Shown: positions 1 through 13,854 of the stretch, piece by piece | Layout: the number at the start of each line of letters is the position of its first letter | Position numbering within the stretch: position 1 is the stretch's first letter | NCBI RefSeq assembly: GCF_021397715.1 | Contig: NZ_CP090207.1 | Span: forward strand, 3,968,001 to 4,032,000 | Origin: Pantoea agglomerans | GTDB taxonomy: Bacteria; Pseudomonadota; Gammaproteobacteria; Enterobacterales; Enterobacteriaceae | Direction: 5' to 3' | DNA length: 64,000 bases | Position numbers and translations under genes: made by a program | The notes under the pieces: model-generated | The model's database searches: none | Told to the model about the DNA's origin: nothing | The model's input: only the letters and a program-made list of their open reading frames with translations

Positions 1-1132
<1,132 letters not shown>

Positions 1133-1262
1133 TCACAACCCACAGGCGTTTTTCAACGCTGCGTGTTGCAAGCATTTGAGAGACTCGAACATATCGTGTT
1201 TTTCATTCTTATTACGGAGAATGAAAACGACATGTCGTTTCAATTTTCAGCTTGTTCCGGAT

Positions 1263-1274
1263 TGTTAAAGAGCA
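1263..1274 (-). promoter_or_regulatory. boxA antitermination site in 16S-23S spacer
   Basis: The minus strand reads TGCTCTTTAACA, the enterobacterial rrn boxA that recruits NusB/NusE for antitermination. It lies between tRNA-Glu and 23S, where E. coli rrn operons carry their second boxA. The second operon has the same site at 38061-38072. Confidence 0.8.
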
Positions 1275-1346
1275 AATATCTTAAACATGACTCGTAAGTC
1301 ATCTTTAAGATATGTGGGCAACACCTTTCACCTGTCACCAAGCAAG

Positions 1347-1421
1347 TGGCGTCCCCTAGGGGATTCGAACCCCTGTTGCCGCCGTGAAAGGGCGGAGTCC
1401 TAACCGCTAGACGAAGGGGAC
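1347..1421 (-). tRNA. gltV: tRNA-Glu (anticodon UUC) in rrn spacer
   Basis: A 75-nt cloverleaf including encoded CCA. The acceptor arm GTCCCC pairs with GGGGAC, the anticodon loop reads CTTTCAC (anticodon UUC), and the T-loop is GTTCGAATC. It sits between 16S and 23S and would be processed from the rRNA precursor. A single tRNA-Glu spacer is the arrangement of E. coli rrnB, C, E and G. The symbol follows E. coli rrnE by synteny. Confidence 0.97.
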
Positions 1422-1510
1422 ACGATAGTGTCGCGACTTCGCAGCCGTCTTGCTCATTACTTTTCTATCAGACAATCTGTGTGAGCACTACGCGGGAAGG
1501 TATCTTCAGG

Positions 1511-3052
<1,542 letters not shown>

Positions 3053-3205
3053 AAGTTTGATTTGCTTAAACAAGTTAAGCGGTGCTCATCTGTAAAACGT
3101 CATAATGAATTTCATTATGTGTTCACTCGTGAGACTTGATATTTTTTTACGTCCGGAGACGCTGATATCAATCCTGCGAGTGCCCACACAGATTGTCTGA
3201 TAAAT

Positions 3206-3217
3206 TGTTAAAGAGCG
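3206..3217 (-). promoter_or_regulatory. rrn leader boxA (variant)
   Basis: The minus strand reads CGCTCTTTAACA in the rrn leader. The other operon has the canonical TGCTCTTTAACA, so the first boxA base is T to C here (3217 g versus 40014 a). The sequence downstream (AATTTATCAGACAATCTG) matches the E. coli rrn leader. Confidence 0.75.
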
Positions 3218-3256
3218 GTGCGAGCAGCGGGTTAACCGTCTGTCGCGAGGTGGCGT

Positions 3257-3284
3257 ATATTACGCTTTCCTCCTTCAGAGTCAA
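3257..3284 (-). promoter_or_regulatory. rrn P2 promoter
   Basis: On the minus strand a -35 TTGACT and a -10 TAATAT are separated by 16 bp, in the position of the constitutive rrn P2 between P1 and the leader boxA. Confidence 0.8.
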
Positions 3285-3376
3285 CTTCTTTTTGAGAAGT
3301 TTTCTCCGGCGGCGCAGTCTCCTGTGCCTCTCAACCCGGCGGCCTGTAAGCCGTTGTTCCGTGTCGATGGAGGCGC

Positions 3377-3404
3377 ATTATAGGGAGTTGTTCGGCAGGC
3401 GCAA
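3377..3404 (-). promoter_or_regulatory. rrn P1 promoter
   Basis: The minus strand has -10 TATAAT, a 16-bp spacer and -35 TTGCGC, followed downstream by the GCGCCTCC discriminator typical of rrn P1. An A/T-rich stretch upstream (about 3405-3430) could act as an UP element. The -35 is weaker than the TTGTCA of the second operon. Confidence 0.8.
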
Positions 3405-3480
3405 CCAGTAAATTGCATAAAAAAGACTGTTCGCTGCATTCCACAGCAAAACCCTCTGTTATACGCAGTTACACACAAAG

Positions 3481-3489
3481 TTATCCACA
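3481..3489 (+). promoter_or_regulatory. DnaA box (TTATCCACA)
   Basis: A perfect 9-mer DnaA box lies between the rrn P1 upstream region and the purH promoter. A single such box occurs often by chance in enteric genomes, so function is uncertain. Confidence 0.35.
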
Positions 3490-3521
3490 TTCATCGGGCA
3501 TAACGAATTTAGGCGAGCATC

Positions 3522-3543
3522 ACGCAAACGTTTTCGCTACAAT
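3522..3543 (+). promoter_or_regulatory. PurR operator and purHD promoter -10
   Basis: The 16-mer ACGCAAACGTTTTCGC at 3522-3537 fits the PurR consensus (ANGCAANCGNTTNCNT). It is followed at once by a -10-like TACAAT (3538-3543). Overlap of operator and promoter implies hypoxanthine/guanine-dependent repression of purHD, as in E. coli. A stem-loop (3554-3582, GTAAC arms around a GCCCC/GGGGC stem) lies in the untranslated leader and lacks a U-tract. Confidence 0.85.
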
Positions 3544-3685
3544 GCCCGGCGACGTAACGGATGCCCCTTTTCGGGGCGTTACCTGAAGTTTTCGATCTTT
3601 TCTTCTTATATAAGCAAAGGAAGGATCGTTAAGCTTGATGTAACGCTCTTATATACGCGAAACAAAGCCAAGGGATAAAACCACC

Positions 3686-5275
3686 ATGCAACAACGTCGT
3701 CCTGTACGCCGCGCTCTGCTCAGTGTGTCTGACAAAGCCGGTATCCTCGAATTTGCTCAGGCGCTCGCTGACCGCGGTGTCGAGCTGCTCTCCACAGGTG
3801 GCACCGCTCGCCTGCTGGCAGATGCGGGCCTGCCTGTCACTGAAGTCTCTGACTACACCGGCTTCCCGGAAATGATGGATGGACGCGTCAAAACCCTGCA
3901 CCCGAAAGTGCACGGCGGCATTCTCGGTCGTCGCGGCCAGGATGATGCCATCATGGCGCAGCACGACATCAGCCCAATCGACATGGTGGTGGTAAACCTC
4001 TATCCCTTTGCCCAGACGGTGGCACGTGAAGGATGCTCACTGGAAGATGCTGTTGAGAACATCGACATCGGAGGCCCGACGATGGTGCGCTCTGCGGCCA
4101 AGAACCATAAAGATGTGGCGATCGTCGTGAAGAGCAGCGACTACAAGGCTATCGTGGCCGAGATGGACGCCAACCAGAATGCCCTAACCCTTGAAACCCG
4201 CTTCGACCTCGCCATTAAAGCCTTCGAGCACACGGCGGCCTACGACAGCATGATCGCGAACTACTTTGGATCACTGGTGCCGGCTTATCATGGTGAACGC
4301 AGCCAGCCAGCCGGTCGCTTCCCGCGCACCCTTAACCTGAACTTCATTAAGAAGCAGGATATGCGTTATGGCGAAAACAGCCATCAGGATGCAGCCTTCT
4401 ATATAGAAGAGAATGTCGTGGAAGCCTCCGTCGCGACCGCGCAGCAGGTTCAGGGCAAAGCGCTCTCCTATAACAACATCGCTGATACCGATGCGGCACT
4501 GGAGTGCGTTAAAGAGTTTAGCGAGCCCGCCTGTGTCATCGTCAAACATGCCAACCCTTGCGGCGTCGCGGTCGGTGATTCACTGCTGACGGCCTATGAG
4601 CGTGCCTGGCAGACCGATCCCACCTCCGCGTTTGGCGGCATCATCGCCTTTAACCGCGAGCTGGATGAAGCGACTGCTCAGGCCATTATCAGCCGTCAGT
4701 TTGTCGAAGTGATCATTGCGCCAGCGGTTTCCGAGGCCGCGCTGAAAATTACCGCGACCAAACAGAATGTCCGGGTGCTGATCTGCGGCCAGTGGCAAAA
4801 CCGCGTGGCAGCGCTGGACTTCAAACGGGTTAATGGCGGCTTACTGGTGCAGGATCGCGATCTCGGGATGGTCGATGCCAGCCAGCTTCGCGTGGTCAGC
4901 AAACGCCAGCCCACCGAACAGGAGCTGCGTGATGCGCTGTTCTGCTGGAAAGTGGCGAAGTTCGTTAAGTCTAACGCCATTGTTTATGCGCGCGACAACA
5001 TGACTATCGGTATTGGCGCCGGTCAGATGAGCCGCGTCTATTCCGCGAAGATTGCCGGTATTAAAGCGGGCGATGAAGGGCTGGAAGTGAAAGGCTCGGC
5101 CATGGCGTCTGACGCTTTCTTCCCGTTCCGCGATGGCATCGATGCGGCGGCAGCGGTGGGTATCAGCTGCGTGATTCAGCCTGGTGGCTCAATCCGTGAT
5201 GACGAAGTGATCGCCGCAGCCGATGAGCATGGCATCGCGATGATCTTTACCGATATGCGCCACTTCCGCCATTAA
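3686..5275 (+). CDS. purH: Bifunctional AICAR transformylase / IMP cyclohydrolase PurH
   Basis: PurH carries out the last two steps of de novo IMP synthesis, formylation of AICAR by 10-formyl-THF and ring closure of FAICAR, in the cytoplasm. It has 529 residues, the E. coli length. Residues 1 to about 200 form the MGS-like cyclohydrolase domain (STGGTARLL at 36-44). The rest is the transformylase domain with the catalytic Lys287-His288 followed by ANPCG. The start has an AAGGGA ribosome site. It heads the purHD operon behind a PurR box, with purD 18 bp downstream. Confidence 0.99.
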   Translation: MQQRRPVRRALLSVSDKAGILEFAQALADRGVELLSTGGTARLLADAGLPVTEVSDYTGFPEMMDGRVKTLHPKVHGGILGRRGQDDAIMAQHDISPIDMVVVNLYPFAQTVAREGCSLEDAVENIDIGGPTMVRSAAKNHKDVAIVVKSSDYKAIVAEMDANQNALTLETRFDLAIKAFEHTAAYDSMIANYFGSLVPAYHGERSQPAGRFPRTLNLNFIKKQDMRYGENSHQDAAFYIEENVVEASVATAQQVQGKALSYNNIADTDAALECVKEFSEPACVIVKHANPCGVAVGDSLLTAYERAWQTDPTSAFGGIIAFNRELDEATAQAIISRQFVEVIIAPAVSEAALKITATKQNVRVLICGQWQNRVAALDFKRVNGGLLVQDRDLGMVDASQLRVVSKRQPTEQELRDALFCWKVAKFVKSNAIVYARDNMTIGIGAGQMSRVYSAKIAGIKAGDEGLEVKGSAMASDAFFPFRDGIDAAAAVGISCVIQPGGSIRDDEVIAAADEHGIAMIFTDMRHFRH

Positions 5276-5293
5276 TCGTCTGGAGAGTGATAA

Positions 5294-6574
5294 ATGAAAA
5301 TTTTAGTAATTGGCAATGGCGGACGTGAGCACGCATTAGCCTGGAAAGCGGCGCAGTCTCCGCTGGCAGAAACTGTGTTTGTGGCACCGGGCAACGCTGG
5401 CACCGCATTAGAGCCCGCGCTGCAGAACGTGGCGATCGCTGCCACTGACATCCCTGCCCTGCTGGCCTTTGCCCAACGCGAAGCCATCGACCTGACCATC
5501 GTCGGCCCTGAAGCGCCACTGGTGGCGGGCGTGGTTGATGCCTTTCGCGCCGCAGGCCTGAACATTTTTGGCCCGACACAGGCAGCGGCTCAACTGGAAG
5601 GATCGAAAGCCTTCACCAAGGATTTCCTGGCTCGCCATCAGATCCCGAGTGCGGCCTATCAGAACTTCACCGAGGTTGAACCTGCGCTGGCCTATCTGCG
5701 TGAGAAAGGCGCGCCGATCGTGATTAAAGCGGATGGTCTGGCGGCGGGCAAAGGGGTGATTGTGGCGATGACGCTGCAGGAAGCGGAAGCGGCGGTTCAG
5801 GATATGCTGGCTGGCAACGCCTTTGGCGATGCGGGCCATCGCATTGTGATCGAAGAATTTCTCGACGGTGAAGAAGCCAGTTTCATCGTGATGGTCGATG
5901 GCGAGCATGTACTGCCAATGGCCACCAGCCAGGATCATAAACGTGTCGGCGATGGCGACACCGGCCCGAACACTGGCGGTATGGGTGCCTATTCCCCTGC
6001 ACCGGTGGTCACCGATGAGATCCACCAGCGCGTTATGGATCAGGTGATCTGGCCGACAGTGCGCGGTATGGCCGCTGAAGGTAACGTCTACACCGGCTTT
6101 CTCTATGCAGGTTTGATGATCGATCAGGCCGGTCAGCCGAAAGTGATCGAATTTAACTGCCGCTTTGGCGATCCGGAAACTCAGCCGATCATGCTGCGCC
6201 TGCAGTCGGATCTGGTCGATCTTTGTCTGGCGGCCTGTGCCGGCACGCTGGATCAGAAGACCTCTGAGTGGGACCCGCGACCTTCACTGGGCGTAGTGCT
6301 GGCGGCGGGCGGCTATCCTGGCGATTACCAACAGGGCGATCAGATCCATGGTCTGCCGCTGGAAGAAGTTGAGGATGGCAAAGTATTCCACGCCGGAACA
6401 CGTCTGGAAGACGATTTAGTGCTCACCCACGGTGGCCGGGTGCTGTGCGTCACGGCGCTGGGCGACGATGTTGCGGCTGCGCAGCAGCGGGCTTATCAAC
6501 TGGCACAGCCCATCTCCTGGCAGGGCAGTTTCTGCCGTCGCGATATTGGCTACCGCGCCATCAATCGCAAATAA
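5294..6574 (+). CDS. purD: Phosphoribosylamine-glycine ligase PurD
   Basis: PurD (GAR synthetase) joins glycine to phosphoribosylamine with ATP, the second step of purine synthesis. The protein has 426 residues (E. coli 429). It starts with the nucleotide-fold motif VIGNGGREHALAW, and the ATP-grasp domain contains VIKADGLAAGKGV and EFNCRFGDPETQ. It is the second gene of purHD, with GAGAG before its ATG, and ends at an intrinsic terminator. Confidence 0.99.
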   Translation: MKILVIGNGGREHALAWKAAQSPLAETVFVAPGNAGTALEPALQNVAIAATDIPALLAFAQREAIDLTIVGPEAPLVAGVVDAFRAAGLNIFGPTQAAAQLEGSKAFTKDFLARHQIPSAAYQNFTEVEPALAYLREKGAPIVIKADGLAAGKGVIVAMTLQEAEAAVQDMLAGNAFGDAGHRIVIEEFLDGEEASFIVMVDGEHVLPMATSQDHKRVGDGDTGPNTGGMGAYSPAPVVTDEIHQRVMDQVIWPTVRGMAAEGNVYTGFLYAGLMIDQAGQPKVIEFNCRFGDPETQPIMLRLQSDLVDLCLAACAGTLDQKTSEWDPRPSLGVVLAAGGYPGDYQQGDQIHGLPLEEVEDGKVFHAGTRLEDDLVLTHGGRVLCVTALGDDVAAAQQRAYQLAQPISWQGSFCRRDIGYRAINRK

Positions 6575-6577
6575 GTT

Positions 6578-6605
6578 AAAGGGGCACAGAGTGCCCCTTT
6601 TTCTT
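6578..6605 (+). terminator. purHD intrinsic terminator
   Basis: Stem GGGGCAC / GTGCCCC (6581-6587 with 6591-6597) and loop AGA, followed by TTTTTCTT. It lies just after the purD stop, before the convergent lipoprotein gene. Confidence 0.9.
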
Positions 6606-6609
6606 CGGC

Positions 6610-7272
6610 TTACATATCGTCTTCTTTCGGCTGCTGTGCGCAGTCATCCTGCTGACTGATCCGCAATAGCTGCACCCCTTCCGGCGCTTCCAGCCACGAC
6701 ACCATCAGCGGCCTGGCCGATCCACGCTGCTGCTGCGCCAGCGTCCGTAACGCATCGGCATCAAAAGCGGGCCTGACCTGCTGGCCTTCACAGCTCTTAA
6801 CCAGATTGCCGCCTGACCAGTATCCCTGTCGCAGGAATATCTGACCGCTGAGCAGCGCATCGCTGACGTTGCGCATCCGTTGGGCATCGAATTTATACAG
6901 ATCGACCGAATCCGCACTGACGGCTTCACGCCGGTCAGCCAGCTGCCGCTGCATGAAGTTGAGGCCGCCTTCCTGGTCGAAACGCAAGGTGACATCATCG
7001 GGTTGCTCACCTTTAACCTGACGATGAACGCTGATTAACGCCTGTCCCAGCCAGATATAATCGGTAACCTCGCCTTCACTACCGGAAAATGGCGTAAAGA
7101 TGGTACGGATGTGGACGGACTGATGGTCATTATTCTTGCGCCAGATGCGTACGACGCCCCGGTCAGCAAGGTAACCACTGGCAGAAAAAGGAGGAATGTC
7201 GGGCGTGGAGCTGCAACCAAAAAGAAACAAGGAGAGAGACAGGGCGGAAAAACGCTGAAACAGCGTGGTCAT
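6610..7272 (-). CDS. yjaH: YjaH-type (DUF1481) lipoprotein
   Basis: A predicted envelope lipoprotein of 220 residues with no established function. The N-terminus carries a hydrophobic signal segment ending in the lipobox LFGC followed by SSTP, so the mature protein would be lipidated at Cys. The position between hupA and purD and the sequence character match E. coli YjaH. I chose the ATG at 7272 because an AAGGGG site sits 9 nt upstream; a start 7 codons earlier (7293) would lie inside the hupA terminator. Confidence 0.85.
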   Translation of the reverse strand: MTTLFQRFSALSLSLFLFGCSSTPDIPPFSASGYLADRGVVRIWRKNNDHQSVHIRTIFTPFSGSEGEVTDYIWLGQALISVHRQVKGEQPDDVTLRFDQEGGLNFMQRQLADRREAVSADSVDLYKFDAQRMRNVSDALLSGQIFLRQGYWSGGNLVKSCEGQQVRPAFDADALRTLAQQQRGSARPLMVSWLEAPEGVQLLRISQQDDCAQQPKEDDM

Positions 7273-7290
7273 GATGGCAGGCCCCTTAAA

Positions 7291-7311
7291 CAAAAGGGGC
7301 GAATCGCCCCC
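7291..7311 (-). terminator. hupA intrinsic terminator
   Basis: The near-perfect palindrome GGGGCGAATCGCCCC (7296-7310) is followed on the minus strand by TTTTG. It separates hupA from the downstream lipoprotein gene. Confidence 0.8.
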
Positions 7312-7341
7312 TGTTTTAAAGCTTAACCGCAGTGCGACGTC

Positions 7342-7614
7342 TTACTTAACGGCGTCTTTCAGCGCTTTACCAGACACGAATGCCGGTACATTTGCTGCAG
7401 CGATTTTGATCTCTTTGCCAGTCTGCGGGTTACGACCGGTACGCTCAGCGCGGTGGTTCACTTTAAAAGTACCAAAACCAACCAGTTGTACAGCATCACC
7501 ATCTTTCAGAGACTCAGTGATCGCAGCCAGAGTAGATTCCAGCGCTGCCTTTGCCTGGGTTTTAGACAGGTCAGCTTTTTCTGCGATCACATCAATCAGT
7601 TGAGTCTTGTTCAT
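7342..7614 (-). CDS. hupA: DNA-binding protein HU-alpha
   Basis: One subunit of the nucleoid protein HU, which binds and bends DNA without sequence specificity and supports replication, repair and supercoil control. It has 90 residues, the exact family length, starting [18 protein letters not shown]. The DNA-embracing arm holds [12 protein letters not shown] with the conserved RNPxTG. The ATG has AAGGAT 5 nt upstream. It is flanked by its own terminator and a 188-bp upstream region, so it is probably monocistronic. Confidence 0.99.
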   Translation of the reverse strand: MNKTQLIDVIAEKADLSKTQAKAALESTLAAITESLKDGDAVQLVGFGTFKVNHRAERTGRNPQTGKEIKIAAANVPAFVSGKALKDAVK

Positions 7615-7802
7615 AAGTTATCCTTAAAGTGTATTTATCGCTTGCTAAGCAACGAGTGCGAGGGAAAAGCCATATTCTGGCACTCTTCAGCCTGCACGCA
7701 CCGATAGCCACAATTTTCAGCCCCCCAAATGTAGACCAGAGAGGGGGCTGATGTGAAGCCTCCAGGCGCGCTAATTCGGGCCTGAAGTCACGTTTTGTCG
7801 CC

Positions 7803-8393
7803 TTACTGCTGGAAATTTATACCGATGTTGCTAATTCCCGCTTCACGCAGGTCCGATCGCAGACCTTTGATCAATTCAAGGTCACGCTCTTCGCACTCGG
7901 CGAGCAGTCGGAAAATCTCCCATTGGAGGTCCCATTCATCGATGATGGCCGGGTTTTCACGAAGCTCTTCGTCGGTCATTTCGCGTCCAGCCTGGGTCAT
8001 TTCCAGCATGGCAACGGTGGTAATTGAAGTCTCACTGACTTCAATTGCGTGCTCAAGAGTGTCGCCGCTCAGCTGCGCATGAACCACTTCGCTTAACGCC
8101 ACACAGGCATCAATCGCCGGATATACGCCGTAAACCTCAAATGCATCGCCATCAGGAATGGCGGCTTCGAGTTTTTCCAGCTGGCTGTCGAAGTTTATCT
8201 TCGCATCTTTGACCGTCAGGTTTTCCCAGATCAGATCAAGAATACGGCGATAGAGTGCCGGATCGGCAAATTCGGTCTGCTCGCAGAATGCCCGATAGTT
8301 GGGATACATGCGCTCGCACAGGCAGGCCATAAAAGTAAGATGCTGCCAGCTTTCCAGCTTCGCCAGACGCAGATGAACGGGATTTTGTAACAT
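7803..8393 (-). CDS. yjaG: DUF416 family protein YjaG
   Basis: A conserved enterobacterial protein of unknown function (DUF416), 196 residues as in E. coli YjaG, acidic and without signal or membrane segments. I used the internal ATG (MLQNPVHLRLAKLESWQ) because the family starts there; an upstream ATG at 8450 would add 19 residues unlike the family and overlap the nfi-yjaG gap. It follows nfi by 63 bp and precedes hupA, the E. coli order nudC-hemE-nfi-yjaG-hupA. Confidence 0.9.
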   Translation of the reverse strand: MLQNPVHLRLAKLESWQHLTFMACLCERMYPNYRAFCEQTEFADPALYRRILDLIWENLTVKDAKINFDSQLEKLEAAIPDGDAFEVYGVYPAIDACVALSEVVHAQLSGDTLEHAIEVSETSITTVAMLEMTQAGREMTDEELRENPAIIDEWDLQWEIFRLLAECEERDLELIKGLRSDLREAGISNIGINFQQ

Positions 8394-8456
8394 AAAGGTG
8401 GCTCTTATTCGTTTCGCTGGCGGCAGTGTAACTGCAAAAGCGCAGCACAAACAGTG

Positions 8457-9125
8457 TTAAAGCGCGTTTTGCCAGCGCTGGAAAGCCGGACGATTCGAGG
8501 CAACCGCATCTGCCCAGCGGGTTGGCTCCGGCAAACGGTAGCCGCGCGTACAGTTTTCAACCCAGTGCAGCGCAGTATCCAGACTGACGCGATGGCCGGT
8601 GGCGACAAACAGCGGATTGCAACGTTGCTTGCTGCGCCAGACCCAGCCGATCTGCTCACCTTTATCCATCAGTGGCTGACGGCTGCCCGGCTGCGCATCC
8701 AGTTCGGCAAATCGGCCGCACAGGCGGCGTTTCGCTACGCCAATGGTCGGGACATCCACCAGCAGACCAAAGTGCGACGCCACGCCGAGCCGCCGGGGAT
8801 GCGAGATGCCGTGACCGTCGACAAACAGCAGGTCCGGTTTCTGCTCCAGCATCTGCCATGCCGCCATTAACGCCGGATACTCACGGAAGGAGAGAAAGCC
8901 GGGAATGTACGGCATGGTGGTCTCAATGCGCGCAATGCGATGCTCCACCAGCGTTAGCGAGGGATATTCAAGCACCACCAGCGCCGCCCGGGTGACCGCG
9001 CCTTCCTGCTCAAACCCCACATCCGCCCCGCCGATAAAGCGTGGCGGCAAGACGTCAAAATCATCTTCACGCACCACATCAGCGGCGCGTTGCAACTGCT
9101 CAGCGCGAAGTGCGGCAATATCCAT
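8457..9125 (-). CDS. nfi: Endonuclease V (deoxyinosine 3' endonuclease)
   Basis: Endonuclease V nicks DNA one base 3' of deoxyinosine and so starts repair of deaminated adenine. It has 222 residues (E. coli 223). Metal-binding residues are visible in GGADVGF (Asp35), in FREYPAL, and in [12 protein letters not shown]. It begins 2 bp after the hemE stop and is probably translated from the same mRNA. Confidence 0.97.
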   Translation of the reverse strand: MDIAALRAEQLQRAADVVREDDFDVLPPRFIGGADVGFEQEGAVTRAALVVLEYPSLTLVEHRIARIETTMPYIPGFLSFREYPALMAAWQMLEQKPDLLFVDGHGISHPRRLGVASHFGLLVDVPTIGVAKRRLCGRFAELDAQPGSRQPLMDKGEQIGWVWRSKQRCNPLFVATGHRVSLDTALHWVENCTRGYRLPEPTRWADAVASNRPAFQRWQNAL

Positions 9126-9127
9126 AG

Positions 9128-10195
9128 TTACTCCTGATGGAAAGGACGTGACAAACGGTGCACGGCTTCTACAAATACGCCCGCGTTTTCTGGCGGAACG
9201 TCCTGATGAATCCCGTGACCGAGGTTGAAAACATGACCGGTGCCGTTGCCGAAGCGCTCCAGAATCCCGGCGACTTCCTGTTCGATACGGGCGGGCGGCG
9301 CATACAGCATTGAAGGGTCCATGTTGCCCTGCAGCGCGACTTTATCGCCAACACGACGACGTGCATCGTCGATATCCGTGGTCCAGTCGAGGCCCAGCGC
9401 ATCACAGCCGGTTTCCGCCATCGCTTCCAGCCACTGACCGCCACCTTTGGTAAACAGGGTAATCGGCACGCGTCGGCCGTCATTTTCACGCAGCACGTTG
9501 TCGACGATTTTGTGCATGTAGTGCAGCGAGAACTCACGGTAATCGCGGCCGGTCAGTACGCCGCCCCAGGTATCAAATACCATCACCGACTGGGCGCCAG
9601 CACGAATCTGGGCGTTGAGATAGAGGATGACGCTGTCCGCCAGTTTATCCAGCATTGCATGCAGTGTGGCCGGATCGGCATACATCATCTTTTTGATTTT
9701 GGTAAACGCCTTACTGCTGCCGCCTTCCACCATGTAGGTCGCCAGCGTCCACGGGCTGCCGGTAAAACCGATCAGCGGCAGGTCACCGTTCAGGCTTTTA
9801 CGGATGGTACGCACCGCGTTCATCACGTAGCCCAGCTCCATTTCCGGATCGGGCACCGGCAAGCGCTCGACATCAGCCCGACAGGTAATCGGATTCGAGA
9901 AGCGTGGACCTTCGCCGGTTTCGAAATAGAGGCCCAGCCCCATCGCATCCGGGATGGTCAGGATGTCACTGAAGAGGATGGCCGCATCCAGCGGATAACG
10001 GCGCAGCGGCTGCAGCGTTACCTCACAGGCCAGCTCGGCATTTTTACACAGCGACATAAAATCACCGGCTTCGGCGCGCGTCGCTTTGTATTCCGGCAAA
10101 TAGCGTCCGGCCTGGCGCATCATCCACACCGGCGTCACATCAACTGGCTGACGCAACAGGGCACGCAAATAACGGTCGTTCTTCAGTTCACTCAT
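9128..10195 (-). CDS. hemE: Uroporphyrinogen decarboxylase
   Basis: HemE removes four carboxyl groups from uroporphyrinogen III to give coproporphyrinogen III in haem synthesis. The 355 residues (E. coli 354) include the signature [10 protein letters not shown] at 27-36, and [12 protein letters not shown] with the essential Asp at about 77. The ATG has a GAGAG site. It lies 40 bp after nudC and is followed directly by nfi. Confidence 0.99.
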   Translation of the reverse strand: MSELKNDRYLRALLRQPVDVTPVWMMRQAGRYLPEYKATRAEAGDFMSLCKNAELACEVTLQPLRRYPLDAAILFSDILTIPDAMGLGLYFETGEGPRFSNPITCRADVERLPVPDPEMELGYVMNAVRTIRKSLNGDLPLIGFTGSPWTLATYMVEGGSSKAFTKIKKMMYADPATLHAMLDKLADSVILYLNAQIRAGAQSVMVFDTWGGVLTGRDYREFSLHYMHKIVDNVLRENDGRRVPITLFTKGGGQWLEAMAETGCDALGLDWTTDIDDARRRVGDKVALQGNMDPSMLYAPPARIEQEVAGILERFGNGTGHVFNLGHGIHQDVPPENAGVFVEAVHRLSRPFHQE

Positions 10196-10235
10196 CTTAT
10201 TACTCTCTCAATTTCAGGCGTGTAGTGTAGCACTT

Positions 10236-11006
10236 TCACGCTCCGGCGCGGCACAGGGCGACGGTATCTTCAATCAGGCGACGCGCCACGGTGCCCGGTG
10301 GCGGCAGCAAAGGTAAGGCATCAAAACGGAACCAGGCGGCATCTAACAGCTCTTTGCCGTCATGTTGCAGATCGCCGCTGTCATACTCCGCCATAAAGGC
10401 CGTCATCAGCGACTGCGGGAAGGGCCACGGCTGAGAGGTGACATAGCGCACGTTTTTAACGCGGATGTTGCTCTCTTCCATCACTTCCCGCGCCACCGCC
10501 TGCTCCAGCGTCTCGCCCACTTCGACGAAACCGGCCAGCACGGTATAGACCTTATTGCGGTGGCGGGCATGATTGGCCAGCAGGATCTGGTCGCCATGGC
10601 GGATCGCCACGATGATGCAGGGCGCAATCTGCGGATAATATCGCTCGCGACAATGGCTGCACAGGCAGGCAAATTCATGTTTACTGTGGTGCATTTCGTG
10701 GCCGCAGTAGCCGCACCAGCGATGCGAACGGTAGAACTCCGCCAGCTGCACGCCGCGACCTGCCAGCTGAAACAGCCCGACATCCAGATCGATCAGTTGC
10801 CGCACCGAGAACATGCTTTCTGAACGCGGCTCGCAAATCAGCCAGACGTTTTCCCCCTGCCACTCGCCAATCAGTCGGGCTTTCGTGCCAGTCAGACCGA
10901 AATTTTCGGCGCTTCCGTGGGGTAAATCACCTTGTGGCAACCAAAGTTTCTGCTCGTGGCTGACAATCCACCATCCAGCGTCTACGCTTGAGATTTCGCA
11001 TTGCAT
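10236..11006 (-). CDS. nudC: NAD-capped RNA / NADH pyrophosphatase NudC
   Basis: NudC hydrolyses NAD(H) and removes the NAD cap from the 5' end of RNAs. The 256 residues contain a four-cysteine zinc ribbon (CGYCGHEM and CLCSHC) and a Nudix box in [20 protein letters not shown]. In the Nudix consensus (GX5EX7REUXEEXGU) the second conserved glycine is Asn here (EESNI); E. coli has Gly. The catalytic REVMEE core is intact, so activity is expected. It is the first gene of nudC-hemE-nfi-yjaG and is divergent from rsd. Confidence 0.97.
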   Translation of the reverse strand: MQCEISSVDAGWWIVSHEQKLWLPQGDLPHGSAENFGLTGTKARLIGEWQGENVWLICEPRSESMFSVRQLIDLDVGLFQLAGRGVQLAEFYRSHRWCGYCGHEMHHSKHEFACLCSHCRERYYPQIAPCIIVAIRHGDQILLANHARHRNKVYTVLAGFVEVGETLEQAVAREVMEESNIRVKNVRYVTSQPWPFPQSLMTAFMAEYDSGDLQHDGKELLDAAWFRFDALPLLPPPGTVARRLIEDTVALCRAGA

Positions 11007-11095
11007 TTATTTCGTCATCCTTAGCGTCAACTCGCACGCTGAAGTCCTGATGTTAAGTGTGTAGATAAACAACTATAACTCACATGGAGTTAGAT

Positions 11096-11602
11096 ATGCT
11101 TAACCAGTTAGACGTCCTGGCCGAACGCGTAGGTGGCAGTAACGAACTGGTCGATTCGTGGCTGGAAGCCCGTCGCCAGCTGTTAGTGACCTATTACCAT
11201 CTGGTCGGCCTGAAACCGAAAAAAGAAGCTCTGACCCGCCTCGATGAGCAGGCGCTGGATAACTTCTGTCATGGCCTGGTCGATTATCTCTCCGCCGGTC
11301 ACTTTAGTATTTATGAACGCATCATCAGCGAGATGAGCGGTGACAGCCCGATGATCGCAGCAGCCCAGGTTTACCCGCCGCTGGAAGCCAACACCGAGCG
11401 CCTGATGCAACTGTACGATGGCCATTTGCAGCAGGCGATCGATGACGATAACTGCATGACGTTCCAGCAGGCGTTGTCTGAAGTTGGTGAAGTGCTGGAA
11501 GCGCGCTTCACGCTGGAAGATAAGCTGATCCAGCTGGCATGGGACAACCATCTGGCCCCCCCGCCGGTAGCCAATGACAGCCAGATGGCTCGTCCGGCGT
11601 AA
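11096..11602 (+). CDS. rsd: Anti-sigma70 factor Rsd
   Basis: Rsd binds region 4 of sigma70 and sequesters it in stationary phase, favouring alternative sigma factors. The product has 168 residues (E. coli 158) and is all-helical, with the family segment LSAGHFSIYERI. I chose the ATG at 11096 (MLNQLDVLAERV) because GGAG lies 6 nt upstream and E. coli starts there; an ATG four codons earlier overlaps the ribosome site. It is divergent from nudC. Confidence 0.95.
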   Translation: MLNQLDVLAERVGGSNELVDSWLEARRQLLVTYYHLVGLKPKKEALTRLDEQALDNFCHGLVDYLSAGHFSIYERIISEMSGDSPMIAAAQVYPPLEANTERLMQLYDGHLQQAIDDDNCMTFQQALSEVGEVLEARFTLEDKLIQLAWDNHLAPPPVANDSQMARPA

Positions 11603-11616
11603 CGTTAATCACCGGT

Positions 11617-11646
11617 AAAGGGGTTGTGATTCTGTTACAGCCCTTT
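11617..11646 (+). terminator. Possible rsd terminator
   Basis: An imperfect hairpin (AAAGGGG / CCCTTTT arms with internal GU pairs) is followed by a short T-tract about 15 bp after the rsd stop. The stem is weak enough that this is only a candidate. Confidence 0.4.
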
Positions 11647-11747
11647 TATGCTGAAAGGGTTCTGGCGGCTCAGGCCTGATGAACCTTTTTTCTGTTTAAA
11701 AGTTATCGTTTTAAGCCGGTGCCTATCGGCGCAGCGTAAAACGTCTT

Positions 11748-11833
11748 CTTGTCGGAGTGCCCAATTGGGCTGAGACCGTTAATTCGGGATCCGCGGAACC
11801 TGATCAGGTTAGAACCTGCGAAGGGAACAAGAG
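11748..11833 (+). promoter_or_regulatory. TPP riboswitch (THI box) of thiC
   Basis: A canonical thiamine pyrophosphate aptamer. P1 is formed by CTTGT (11748) and ACAAG (11827). The conserved CTGAGA lies at 11770-11775, the pyrophosphate-sensing CCGCGGAACCTGATCAG follows at 11811 onward, and the element closes with CTGCGAAGGGAACAAG. It sits 96 bp before the thiC ATG. No U-tract terminator is visible between aptamer and ATG, so control is probably at translation (as in E. coli thiC) and possibly by Rho. Confidence 0.97.
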
Positions 11834-11836
11834 TAA

Positions 11837-13852
<2,016 letters not shown>

Positions 13853-13854
13853 CA

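Noticed and set aside
9512..10225. 237-residue plus-strand frame opposite hemE
   Set aside because: It is a coding shadow of hemE, with unusual His/Arg/Gln-rich composition and no recognisable domain.
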